Shown: positions 50,310 through 61,965 of the stretch, piece by piece | Layout: the number at the start of each line of letters is the position of its first letter | Position numbering within the stretch: the first letter of the stretch is position 1 | Notes under the pieces: model-generated | Databases searched by the model: none | The model's input: only the letters and a program-made list of their open reading frames with translations | What the model was told of the DNA's origin: nothing | Made by a program: the position numbers and the translations under genes | Assembly (NCBI RefSeq): GCF_051014685.1 | Contig: NC_135055.1 | Location: forward strand, 5,196,001-5,260,000 | Direction of reading: 5' to 3' | Source: Ptiloglossa arizonensis | Taxonomy: Eukaryota > Arthropoda > Insecta > Hymenoptera > Colletidae | DNA: 64,000 nt

Positions 50310-53127
50310 CATACGTAATCATTGACTAAGAGTCGAGCGAACACCATTTATTGCCAAACGGAGCTGTTTGGAATCGCGTTCTTCGTATACTAGAGGGGGA
50401 GAACGATGGACCAGGAGTGGTTGGAGTGGGGGGTACGAATCGCGATCCTCGAGGGCAGGAAAATCTTGCGCCAGCGAGGAAAGTGTGCCAACGAGTCCCG
50501 CGTTGCGTATCCTCTTCGGAGTGTTTTCGACTCGCGCGATTAAACGACCATGTACCTCCCCTAATCGTACAAATTAACGACCGTGAAACGAGAAAAACTG
50601 CTACGTTGTCCGGCGATCCGGATGTCCGTGCTGGTGGGACGACGACGAAGAGCACGGCCGACAAGTGGCACGTCAAGTCGTGCAACAAAACTGTGCACCG
50701 AGTGTCGATTAACCCGTGTGTCGTGTTCCCCGACCATAAAATTGACCAATTAGCACCGTCTGCCAATTAAATCCTCGATCGTCGGAACGAAGATCGGCCG
50801 TTTCTTGAAAGCGGGCAACGTGGTCACGCGTTCTGGAAAACTACTACGACTCGGGTCTGATTTAAGACTCAAGGTGATTCTCTTGGAAAAGTTTTCGCTC
50901 GCGGAGCCGATTCGCGCGAGTCTCTCTCGCGAAAGAAAGCCGCGCGCGACAAGAGAGCCTCGGAGGGGCTCTCTCTATGCATCTTTTCTTGTCACTGTGT
51001 GTCCCCCTCCCCATTCCGCGCGCCATCTTCCTCCCACCATGCGCCTCGATCTAGGTTCGCTGGGCTCCTCTCGCGCAGTCACGCTGGGGTGGGGGTAAGA
51101 CCCACTGGCACACATTCCGGCCACTTCCTTTTTTACGTTTGGAATATCATAAAACGGGAAGATCCCGATCGAAATCGGCTCAGATCGCGGCGCGACTTCC
51201 GCGCAGGCGCATCAGGCCGATGAACCTGCGCGGGTGCAATCGCTGAACTGCATCTGGGGATGGGCAGAACTCTTATCCGGACGAGTAGGAATGGAAAATA
51301 AAGAATGATGCGTTATTCGTCGAATGAAAGAATTTTAATCGTTTAAACGAAGATCGAATACGTTTTACGTTGTTTTTATTAGAACATTTTTGCCCATCTT
51401 TGAGCGCAACGTATTTCTACGATGATCTTTCTCGATGAGGGCAACGTTTACTGGTGAAAATGTTCCTGAAATTATTTCTATGAATGTTTGTCACTCAACC
51501 TCTTCAAGGAGTAATTGTTTTGTAATGATTAATGGAAGTTCAAATTGATATTGATGCTTGATGATTGATGAAGCTTGAAATTCCAATCGAGCCGGTCAAC
51601 ACTTTCGTTTTCTCTTCGATAAGAGCAAAGAATCGAGTAGTTAAGGGGTTATTAATGTCGTGGTAGTGTTCTTATGGAGATGTCTCGAAGAATATACAAG
51701 TCTATATTTATTAGTGGACGACTCTGCTCAGATTGAGATAAAAGAGGTCGATTCTTGAAACAAAATGGTTGTCTTCCCTCGACATTACAATACAATTCCA
51801 TCACAACAAGTGAACAAGACCTTTTAAAGACACTTTGTAGACACGTATCAGGTGCCCCAGAAAATATTGCTCATTTTAGTCATTTTCCAATTATAATATT
51901 TCCACACTGTCTATCGAAATAAAATTTACGCAGTAATACATTATTGTTACTTTTGTCTTATAAAAAACACCCCAATCTGAAAAGTACCAACCTTAGATTA
52001 AAGATCAACAAGATTCCATTACACTGCTGAAAACGAGAAAAACCACTCCTGGAGTCTTGGTTTGTACTATCTCTATCGTTAACAACAACCATAACCTCGA
52101 AATATATCTTGCATCTGTTTACTTTATTTTCAGAATGACTTGCGAAAAATTTGTCCAGTGGGGGTTGATTCGACGATGGCGTCGACATTGAGAGAATTGC
52201 CTCAATGAACATACACCCTCTGTTTCGAAATAAATTTTACTGCACTCTTCGTCTAACGATCCAAGATTTCGAAATAGAAAATATTCTTTCATCCCCCCTC
52301 GTTCTGCTTTCATTTTCTTCTCCTCGAGAACGTCACCTGAAAGCCTCCAAGTCTAACAGTTTCCGCCTTGCTATGTCAAAATCGTCGCTCTGCTTTCATT
52401 TTCGCCCCATCCCCCTCCCCTACCCTCGTGTTGACGAGCGACAGGACGATTAAATTTTTATAGCGCCGTAAACTCGAGCGCGAGACTCCTGACGTCACCT
52501 GTATCGTCCAGGGAAAACGAAAGTTAGAAGATTTTCGTGAATGGACCGGGTGCGAAAAGGTGCCCCCGTGAACGAGGCTGAGGTGCCCTCTTCCTGGGTA
52601 ACGCGTGCCCCTCGACTCAGGGAGAACTGGAAAAATTCCAAGGGGGAGCCACCAGGGGTCAAACATTGTAAGAAACGACCGTATCAAACGTTTCGTCGAT
52701 CGCCTCGAGAGCCCTCTTCGTTCGTCTATTAATATCGCGGTTTCTGGCACAGCGGAGGAAGACGATCCCATCGCGAGAGGAGCCCGTTACATTCCACGCT
52801 CATTACCGATCGACGAATGGAAATTTAAAATTCAAATCGAGATTTTACGGGTCACGACTGTGTCGATGCTATCCGTGATCCCTCTTGCGGGAAGCTTTAC
52901 GAGCGTTAGACTCTTCGTATCATACTCGTGGGGTTTCAAACGGGGGCCCCTGCTTGGAAAATAAAGAGGATTTACGAGGAGAAAAGTCTCTTTTACGGTT
53001 TACTTTAGTTGTTTCCTTTTTTTTTTTAATAAGCTTCTTTTTTCTATGGAATATTTTCTTCGGGAGGAAGGGGATATACTGTGGTGAGTAATTATTAATC
53101 CCCCTAAACATTCTCTGCGCTGTTTTA
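50310..53127. other. Spacer, no gene recognised
   Basis: GC-rich patches at 50350-51250 and 52310-52800 are open on both strands (for example 50326-50766 minus and 50351-50770 plus cover the same DNA) without recognisable domains. The rest is AT-rich. A T-run lies at about 53009-53028. Confidence 0.55.
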
Positions 53128-53661
53128 ACCGAAAATATTAATAAAAAATACGGTGGTATATATAGAGAGGAATGGACAGGATACTAAAAATGTTGTAATA
53201 AAAATTTGTGGTAGAAGACTATGAGAATGATGTACAAGACGTTTGTTTTATCACATGAAAGATTAAAGGTATCAATAATATGTTCTTGAACAATATTGTT
53301 TAATACGAAGGAGGACTTTGTATGGTGTGAATTATTCTTCCTCCTTCCTCTTCCTTTTTCTATATCAGAGAACATTCACGAGAACATTTTTTTGACCGAA
53401 AATATTAATAAAAAATACGGTGGTATATATAGAGAGGAATGGACAGGATACTAAAAATGTTGTAATAAAAATTTGTGGTAAAAGACTATGAGAATGATGT
53501 ACAAGACGTTTGTTTTATCACATGAAAGATTAAAGGTATCAATAATATGTTCTTGAACAATATTGTTTAATACGAAGGAGGACTTTGTATGGTGTGAATT
53601 ATTCTTCCTCCTTCCTCTTCCTTTTTCTATATCAGAGAACATTCACGAGAACATTTTTTTG
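53128..53661. repeat. 267-bp tandem duplication, nearly identical
   Basis: Copy 1 is 53128-53394 and copy 2 is 53395-53661. I saw one difference, G at 53214 against A at 53481. Both copies carry the same 63-codon minus-strand frame (53184-53375 and 53451-53642), a by-product of the duplication and not a gene. Confidence 0.95.
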
Positions 53662-54540
53662 ATACCATCAGTTGAATGTGAGACATTTCATTGTTTCGAG
53701 ATAAACCAGATCACCTGTATGTTGAAACGGAATACATACGTAAGTATAAGTTAATGAACGATAAAATTCTGTTGAAAATTCTTTTCAAATGTACATTTTC
53801 TTTCGCTTCTTTTCAATCTGTCTTATTTCCTACCGCAGAGCTTCAGACTAATAAATAAAGATAAAATAAATAATCTAATATTGGACAATTCTACAGTTGT
53901 GTCGTTTCTGTTGCAGGTCCGAACTCGTGGCAAAACGCAAATGAAATTGACAACCAGCAGCCAATGAGTCACTTGAAAGAGGAGGGGTGGGGGTTTCGCG
54001 CGAAATTTGTCAAGCAACCTTGACCCAGTATCGATATCGAGCAGATTTTCTCCGTCGATTGTGATCTGAAGAGCGATTTTCACAGGGCGGAAAATATTGG
54101 CGTCACGGAGAAGTAAACGCTATACTTTATTGACCGATTTCACGCGCGTGCGCATACTTTCTCGGCGGAGCTCGCGATTTCTCGGCGAACTTTTGGTCCG
54201 CGAAGCGATCGTTGACGCGCCGCGATGAAATCATAGGGAATTTGCAAGAAATCTGTGCGTGAGCGACGCGCGCACATCGCGTTCTGGGTTAAGACACAGC
54301 TGCTATTAGCGGGACCAGTGTCGCTGAACGTTTCTCTGGTTCTGAGTGAAACGCGGTATGCTAAGTGAGGTGAGTAGAGAAAAATGTTAATGTCGCCTAT
54401 AATCGTCGCTGCTTCTTTACCATTCGTTTCGGGGCCTCGTTTCGCAAAATGGGATACACGGAGCAGAAGGAACACGTTTTCGTTCCATAATTCGTATTAT
54501 TATTAATTTTTTATTCTCCGAAGCCAGCTTGTATTGGGAA
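53662..54540. other. Spacer with a GC-richer patch
   Basis: A patch at about 53930-54470 is GC/CpG-richer and ends with an ATG at 54358, four codons before a perfect donor (GAG then GTGAGT at 54370). This could be the first exon of a gene with a long intron, but no downstream exon in matching phase was found. Confidence 0.35.
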
Positions 54541-55860
54541 AATCGTATTCAATTTTTGGGACTACTTGGTAGGTCCCATTCAGGGTATGAAATTTTTTTT
54601 ATTAGTGTAGTTGTTAATTTTATCTTCTATCTTACACTTTTGTATAACACGAGCTATGGTGTCGAGAAATTAATTTTCAATTTTTGAGACTACCCTGTGA
54701 GTCTCATTCGGTGTATAAAATTTCTCTAATTTCTATAGTTAGTAATTTTATCTTCTACCTTACATTTTTGTAGAACACAAGCTATGGTGTCGAGAAATTA
54801 ATTTTCAATTTTTGGGACTACCCTGTGAGTCTCATTCGGTGTATAAAATTTCTCTAATTCATATAGTTAGTAATTTTATCTTCTATCTTACATTTTTGTA
54901 GAACACAAACTATGGTGTCGAGAAATTAATTTTCAATTTTTGGGACTACCCCGTGAGTCCCATTCGGGTATAAAATTTCTCTAATTTCTATAGTTAGTAA
55001 TTTTATCTTCTACCTTACATTTTTGTAGAACACGAGCTATGGTGTTGAGAAATTAATTTTCAATTTTTGGGACTACCCTGTGAGTCCCATTCAGTGTATA
55101 AAATTTCTCTAATTTCTATAGTTAGTAATTTTATCTTCTACCTTACACTTTTGTAGAACACAAAGTATGGTGTCGAGAAATTAATTTTCAATTTTTGGGA
55201 TTACCCTGTGAGTCCCATTCGGTGTATAAAATTTCTCTAATTTCTATAGTTAGTAATTTTATCTTCTACCTTACATTTTTGTAGAACACAAACTATGGTG
55301 TTGAGAAATTAATTTTCAATTTTTGGGACTACCCTGTGAGTCCCATTCGGTGTATAAAATTTCTCTAATTCATATAGTTAGTAATTTTATCTTCTACCTT
55401 ACATTTTTGTAGAACACAAGCTATGGTGTCGAGAAATTAATTTTCAATTTTTGGGACTACCCTGTGAGTCTCATTCGGTGTATAAAATTTCTCTAATTCA
55501 TATAGTTAGTAATTTTATCTTCTATCTTACATTTTTGTAGAATACAAACTATGGTGTCGAGAAATTAATTTTCAATTTTTGGGACTACCCTGTGAGTCCC
55601 ATTCGGTGTATAAAATTTCTCTAACTCGTATAGTTAGTAATTTTATCTTCTACCTTACACTTTTGTAGAACACGAGCTGAGATGTCGAGAAATTAATCTT
55701 CAATTTTTGGGACTAACTTGTAGGTCCCTTTTGTGATCAGAAATTTTTCGCAATCTTATAATTATTGATTTCAATCGTCGATCTTCTTTTGGCTAACAAT
55801 GTAAATATTTTTGAATGACGAGCTATTGTGTTGAGAAAACTATCTTTAATTCATAGGCTG
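54540..55860. repeat. 128-bp tandem repeat, about 10 copies
   Basis: GAGAAATTAATTTTCAATTT begins at 54664, 54792, 54920, 55047, 55175, 55303, 55431, 55559 and 55687: spacing 128, with one step of 127. Units are highly similar in the centre; the first unit (from about 54548) and the last (about 55690-55860) are much more diverged. Confidence 0.95.
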
Positions 55861-58590
55861 CTTGTAAAACTTCTTTAGGATGAGGAATATAAAGTTAGAG
55901 CGTTCTATGTCATCAAGAAATAAGAGAAAGCTTGTATTAGATATTCAGGAATCTGTGAAAATTTCAGACTGTAAATTCAGTAGAATTATTATTTTAGGTT
56001 ATTCTTTCCTTCAAGCTTCTTATATATTTTCCATTCAAACCTTTGTTCATTTAAATTCCCCCCATTACACTCTCTACGTTTGCATCAAATACAAATATAT
56101 AGTTTCTGTCAAAAAATTGTACCCAACCGTTGAATGTCCTTGACACATTCACCAACTAATTCAAACCTAAATGACCATAATTCTTGTTTAATTTCTTGAA
56201 ATAAAAAATATATTTGGTCTTTTGGGCACACTTTCATTCCTAGGACAAACCTATGTGTAAATTAAAATGGCTAATTCTGTATAAAAATAAGAGTTTACTG
56301 TACACGTCAGAATTACTCCAACGTAAACTTTCGTGTGACAAAGCACGATTCGAACTAATTGAGGATAACGAAAATATGATTTTCCATCAAGTTCAACCCC
56401 CGTAATACGAAAACGATGAAAATGAGTGTTGACAAGCCGCTCTGAGCCGATATCTGGCCAAAAGGTAAAAGTTTCTAGGCCACACGAGCCATTCATGAAC
56501 TGTTCATAATATATTTTCCTTAATTTCACATTTCACTCCGCGACCCGTCCGCGTTTGCACGACCGTGAATAGAGGTCGCCTCGAACGCTTCACGCAAGGC
56601 GCTCCTAATATGTACGTTCTATCGCGTGACGATCGTGCGACAACCAGGAATTAACGTTAAAATTGAAAGTGGCCGCATCTCGGAACGCGAGAAACCTGCG
56701 CGGTCTACTGACACCGTTTTCTCAGACTCGAACTCGAAAACTCGTCAGCAAATTTTGCAAATCTCTTCTCAACGATTCGGTCACTCTCTACGGACCTCGT
56801 AACGACTTTTCTCTTCCTTGGCTTCGGTGCCATTGACAAACTCGAGGTCATTTTTTTTTTTTTTATTAAAGAGCAAATGAACAAATCATCTCGTAGACAT
56901 TTGGTACGTACTGTTTTGTATACTTTCCACAGAAAATCACGTTACTTGCATGCGAGTCAATTTTTAGAAATTAAAAATTGTACAATAGGGGAGGGTTTAC
57001 TTAACACAAGAAGTATTTTGCATATAAGTATTTGCATTTACCAATGATTGATTAAAAATTCACAAGAATAGTACAATATCAAAAGTATAAGGTAATATAA
57101 TTATTATATTGTAAATGAAGATTATATTAACAGTAAATATTATTTTTACCAAGTACATACCAAAAAGGAGTTAAAGGTCGAGGAAGTTATTAAAATATTA
57201 CTCGTGGATATCAGTACATAGGAAAATTATTACTCTAATTAAAGAAGCTTATATCTAAATTGTTATAAGGAATTGCTGCTGGTCTGATTATTGTCGGTTG
57301 TTCGTTTGTGCAAGATCTCCCCAGTATGTTTGACTCTTCTTGGAATTTGTATTATACAGTCTCTAGAAAAATCTTTCCAACGCGATTATTGTTTCTGGCT
57401 GTTTGTAACAATTAATAAAGCTCGACGAAAAAAGTCAGTCATCCTCTTTGAAACACACGGTTTATTTCTCGGCCTCTTTTCGTATTCTTCTCTCGAAGAA
57501 TAGACAAAGGAACAATTACACCTAGGTTACTACCTTCTTCGTTAATTTCAATTTTATATTAGCACATGTTTTGCTGATCTTCTTACATATCTTTCTTCCA
57601 TAACAATTTTGAAATCTTCGAAGCCTGTTTACTAGCTTGATCCTGAAAAGAAGAGAACGGAAAGATCTAGATTTACACGCAAACGTAAACGCAGAATTGC
57701 ACGAGTGAATCGTTAACAAAGACCAAAAGAAGAAAGGTAAACTCCCTGAATCTAATTTCATGCGCTTCACCCCTCGATCTTGATTACCACTTCGCTCGTT
57801 CAATTGTGAATCAAGATCTTCCTCTTCTACTTTTCAAAAGAACAGACAATTAACCCTTCTTCCTCGGTAAATAAACAGCGTACATCTAAATTCAATCTTG
57901 TTCATCCCGTTACCTCTTCACTGGCTCGATTTTTGTTTCTACGTTAGCGTGTAAATAAAGACCAATCTGTTTCTATCGGTACGAAACCATCAATTACACT
58001 CAGGCTACCTCGCTGCATAATTCTCTTCCTTTTGTACCATCGCTTCTTCTCTTCCTCGATTAGATCTCTCGTAGATCTTTTTGTTCCTTCCAGGAAGAAA
58101 GTATCGATTAAACTTCTCGACTTACCTCACCGCATAATTTCCTTCAGCTTTTTATCGATTCTCTTCCTAGATTACCAAGTGGATCTTCATCGACCAGTTC
58201 CTCTCTGGATCAAGATCGTTCGCGATAAGAGTCGCTCGCGGTGAAAGTTTACATAATCCTCAGGCACGAACGGAGACGACCGCGCCTAATTTCGCGATCG
58301 TCTTATCGCAGTGGTCTCGTCATCGTTTTTTCTACTCTAAGCGCAGCGATTTCGCCAACAGGGGCTGGGCGTGTCCACGCAGTTGGCGTTCCTCGTCGTT
58401 GCTCGGCGTAAAGGAGAAACGTCGGTTTTACTTTTTAAAAGCTCACGGCGATGGTCTGCTCTCCCGATGGTAGTGAAGGATCGACGAAAGGATTCCACCG
58501 CGGTGGCCGAGAAAGGATGAATGAGCACTGACGTAAGATCGCGCGCGAATTTCCTTTTCATCGTGGTCCCTTCCTGTTCAGCGACTCTTG
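55861..58590. other. AT-rich spacer, no gene recognised
   Basis: Short open frames only. A T-run lies at 56851-56864. The segment 56985-57270 is a diverged copy of 63405-63640 (listed separately). Sequence around 58240-58520 is GC-richer and open on the minus strand without domains. Confidence 0.55.
56985..57270. repeat. Dispersed AT-rich repeat, copy 1
   Basis: Shares an ordered set of blocks with 63405-63640: GGG..TTTA(C)TTAACACAAGA, later GTTATTAAAATATTACT, then AAATTGTTATAA. The middle is strongly diverged. Probably an old transposon or other dispersed repeat; no ends were identified. Confidence 0.5.
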
Positions 58591-60130
58591 GTGCCACGTC
58601 GATCGAATTAAGTACGGTTCTCTCGTCCAGTTGTAGAAAAATATCATTTTTTTGTGAAATTTCGTTCCCTCGAGTTGTTGCACGATTCGGAAAATTGAAA
58701 ATTGTAGAATATGGAACAGTCGATCGAATTAAGTGCGGTTCTCTCGTCCAGTTGTAGAAAAATATCATTTTTTATGAAATTTCGTTCCCACGAGTTGTTG
58801 CACGATTCGGAAAATTGAAAATTGTAGAATATGGAAAAGTCGATCGAATGAAGGGGGGTCCTTTGAACCATTTGTTGAAAGAAGAATTATTTTTGGTGAT
58901 ATTTTGTCCCTTTGAGTTGTTGGATTCGGAAAATTGGAAGTATTGGGAAAATTAAGGTATACTGAAAGGTATTAGTGCCCCGTTGATTGAATTAGAGGCG
59001 TTTTGTCATCCAATTGTAGAAAAATATCATTTTTTGTGAAATTTCGTTCCCTCGAGTTGTTGCACGATTCGGAAAATTGAAAATTGTAGAATATGGAAAA
59101 GTCGATCGAAGGGAGGTCCTTTGAACCATTTGTTGAAAGAAGAATTATTTTTGGTGATATTTTGTCCCTTGAGTTGTTGGATTCGGAAAATTGGAAGTAT
59201 TGGGAAAATTAAGGTATACTGAAAGGTATTAGTGCCCCGTTGATTGAATTAGAGGCGTTTTGTCATCCAATTGTAGAAAAATATAATTTTTTGTGAAATC
59301 TTGTTCCCACGAGTTGTTGCACGATTCGGAAAATTGAAAATTGTAGAATATGGAAAAGTCGATCGAATGAAGGGGGGTCCTTTGAACCATTTGTTGAAAG
59401 AAGAATTATTTTTGGTGATATTTTGTCCCTTTGAGTTGTTGGATTCGGAAAATTGGAAGTATTGGGAAAATTAAGGTATACTGAAAGGTACTAGTGCCTC
59501 GTTGATTGAATTAGAGGCGTTTTGTCATCCAATTGTAGAAAAATATAATTTATTTGTGAAATTTTGTTCCCTCGAATGAAGGGGGGTTCTTTGAGCCATT
59601 TGTTGAAAGAAGAATTATTTTTGGTAACATTTTGTTCCTTTGAGTTGTTCCATTCGCAAAATTGGAAATTTTAGAATATGAAAAGATACTAGTGCCCCGA
59701 CAATTGAACGAAGGGGGGTCCTTTGTGCCATTTGTTGAAGAAAGAATTATTTTTTGTGAAATTTGGTCCCTTTGAGTTGTTCCATTCGCAAAATTGGAAA
59801 TTTTAGAATATGAAAAGATACTAGTACCCCGACAATTGAACGAAGGGGGGTCTTTTGTGCCATTTGTTGAATGAAGAATTATTTTTGGTGACATTTTGTC
59901 CCTTTGAGTTGTTGGATTCGAAAAATTGGAAATATTGGGAAAATTATCGAATATTGAAGGGTACTAATGCCCCGTAGATCGAATGAAGGGTCCTCTAATC
60001 CAATTATTAAAGAAAGTGCAACTTTTTGGTGTAATTTTGTGCCTGCGACATTAAGAAAATTAATGAATATTAAAAGGTACCACCATTTCAGTCCACCATG
60101 GCTCGTAAATGTAATTAGGGGGGGGGGGGG
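58590..60130. repeat. Tandem array with about 260-bp higher-order repeat
   Basis: The anchor TTGTAGAAAAATATCATTTT (or ATAATTT variant) is at 58631, 58752, 59014, 59271 and 59533: spacings 121, 262, 257 and 262. The second half-unit, starting GAAGGGGGGTCCTTTGA, follows in most units. The array degenerates after about 59600 and ends in a G-run at about 60119-60130. Confidence 0.9.
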
Positions 60131-60724
60131 TAACTTTTGTTCTGAATTTGAATAATTGGGAAAATTATGGAATGTTGAAAAGTACTCAAGGAACTCACGA
60201 ACTCTTAAGACAATATTTCAACATACACAGCTTTTTTTATTTCATTATTTTCTCGAATTAACATTCGTTAAATTACATCGCAAGTTTTCGAATTTTTTAA
60301 GAAGAAAAGTAAGCAACACATTTGACCGAAATTTTTTTTCCTTATTAAGGCAGTTACGTAGATATATCTTGAATTTTTTAATGTAATTTTTCGCTATGAT
60401 TCATGAGTTATTAATTACGTTATACAACACTCTGGAATGTGGATACAACACCTAAAGTGTAATTATAAACTCCGTTTTTGTGTTCTAGAGTAAAAAACTA
60501 TAAACACGCCGGTGCTTCCGTTTAATTTTTTCCACGCCATGGCGATTATGTCAACTCGGTGAACCGAGCTGGATTACGTGGACTTCTTTGTTTCCCGTTC
60601 TTGGAGCGAATCGAGGCCACCTTCCTCGAGTGAAACATCCGACTAGTAATTCTTTAATCCTCTGGGCGAGAAGAGCTGATGCACAAGTACTTTCAGGTAT
60701 CATTCTACCGTTATTGTTTTTCAG

Positions 60725-61034
60725 AATTGAATCGTGAATCTCTCTCGCACCAGACTACAGCTATAGAAGAGGAACCGAGAGGACAAAAGCCTGTATTAGA
60801 GTTGGTAAGGATCGTTTGGTTAATTAATTCGAGGTAATGTGCGTCACGCTTTTAGGATTAAGTGCACCTCTGTTTCATAGAAGACAGAAGAAAGTGGAAC
60901 AGGAAAAAGTTGTTATCGGAAAATGTCCTCCCCATTGCGTGATACAGCCTGTGGTAATCAAGTACACTCTTCCTTTGAATCGTGGAAAAAGTGAGAAGTG
61001 TCTATGCGACTGTATGGTAATCAACGTAGCGTAG
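60725..61034 (+). CDS. Possible exons of an unrecognised gene with a cysteine-rich end
   Basis: A stretch 60725-60804 is bounded by a strong acceptor (TTATTGTTTTTCAG) and a good donor (GTAAGG), and one frame is open throughout (26 codons, including SLSHQTTAIEEEPRGQ). A second stretch starting at 60888, after GAAGACAG, continues in the same phase and is open to a stop at 61032-61034, with KCPPHC and, later, KCLCDC. The chain would need an upstream exon ending in phase 1, which I could not find. The reading frames are short enough to be chance, and I do not recognise the family. Low confidence. Confidence 0.22.
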
Positions 61035-61419
61035 AACAATTTTACATGACCTTGACATTGTTATGTATTAACGATTCTCCACGAGGTGTTATACGGTGCG
61101 GTTACGAGAAATTAAGAATCCATTCAATGGAGCAAAAAGGAAATTTTTTATTTACTTATCGTTTTTACTACGTAAGTATAGAATTATATATATATACACA
61201 CAATTATAAAAGAAACAAAAGAAAAAGTATACAGGGTTGCACCAAATGGGGTGTATATAAACTTCTCTTACTAATACGTAACTTAAAATATTGTCCCTGT
61301 TAGGACATAAATGGGATATTGTTTATTTTTCCCCATTTTATATTAAGTGACAAAATAGTGAATATATATGTATAGATTTTTACTGTCTGAGTACATTTTA
61401 TATAGTATAATATTTATCC

Positions 61420-61965
61420 ATGTGTATACTATAATATCTATCCAATTATGTACTATAATATTTATCTATGTTTATACTATAATACATATCTATGTGCATA
61501 CTATAATATTTACCTATGCGTATACTATAATATTTATCTATGTGTATACTATAATATTTATCTATTTATCTATCTATCTATCTATCTATCTACCTATCTA
61601 TCTATTTATCTATGTACTATAAAATCTACCTACCTACCTATCTGTCTGTAATATCTATCTAGACAGATAGATTTTATAATACACAGATAGATAAATAGAT
61701 TTTATAATACACAGATAGATAAATAGATTTTATAATACACAGATAGATAAATAGATTGTATAATACACAGATAGATAAATAGATTTTATATTACACAGAT
61801 AAATATTATATTTATCTATCTATGTACGTAATATAAAATCTATCTACCTATCTATTGTAATATGTATGTATCCAAGCACGGTAATATTTATTTATCTATT
61901 TACTGTAATATCTACCCGTCTATCTGCGTATGGTAATATCTATTTATCTATCTATCCATTGCTCT
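61420..61965. repeat. Compound GATA/TATC microsatellite with inverted halves
   Basis: From 61424 there are about 25-bp TACTATAATATTTATCTATG units, then pure TATC at about 61560-61610. From about 61655 to 61810 the complementary motif appears as a 28-bp unit (ACACAGATAGATAAATAGAT at 61681, 61709 and so on), and from 61815 TATC-type again. The low-complexity frames at 61368-61651 come from this repeat. Confidence 0.92.

Noticed and set aside
53184..53642. Two identical 63-codon minus-strand frames
   Set aside because: They are duplicates only because the 267-bp segment is duplicated; AT-rich sequence without domain or promoter.
61368..61651. Tyr/Ile-rich frames
   Set aside because: Translation of the TATC microsatellite.
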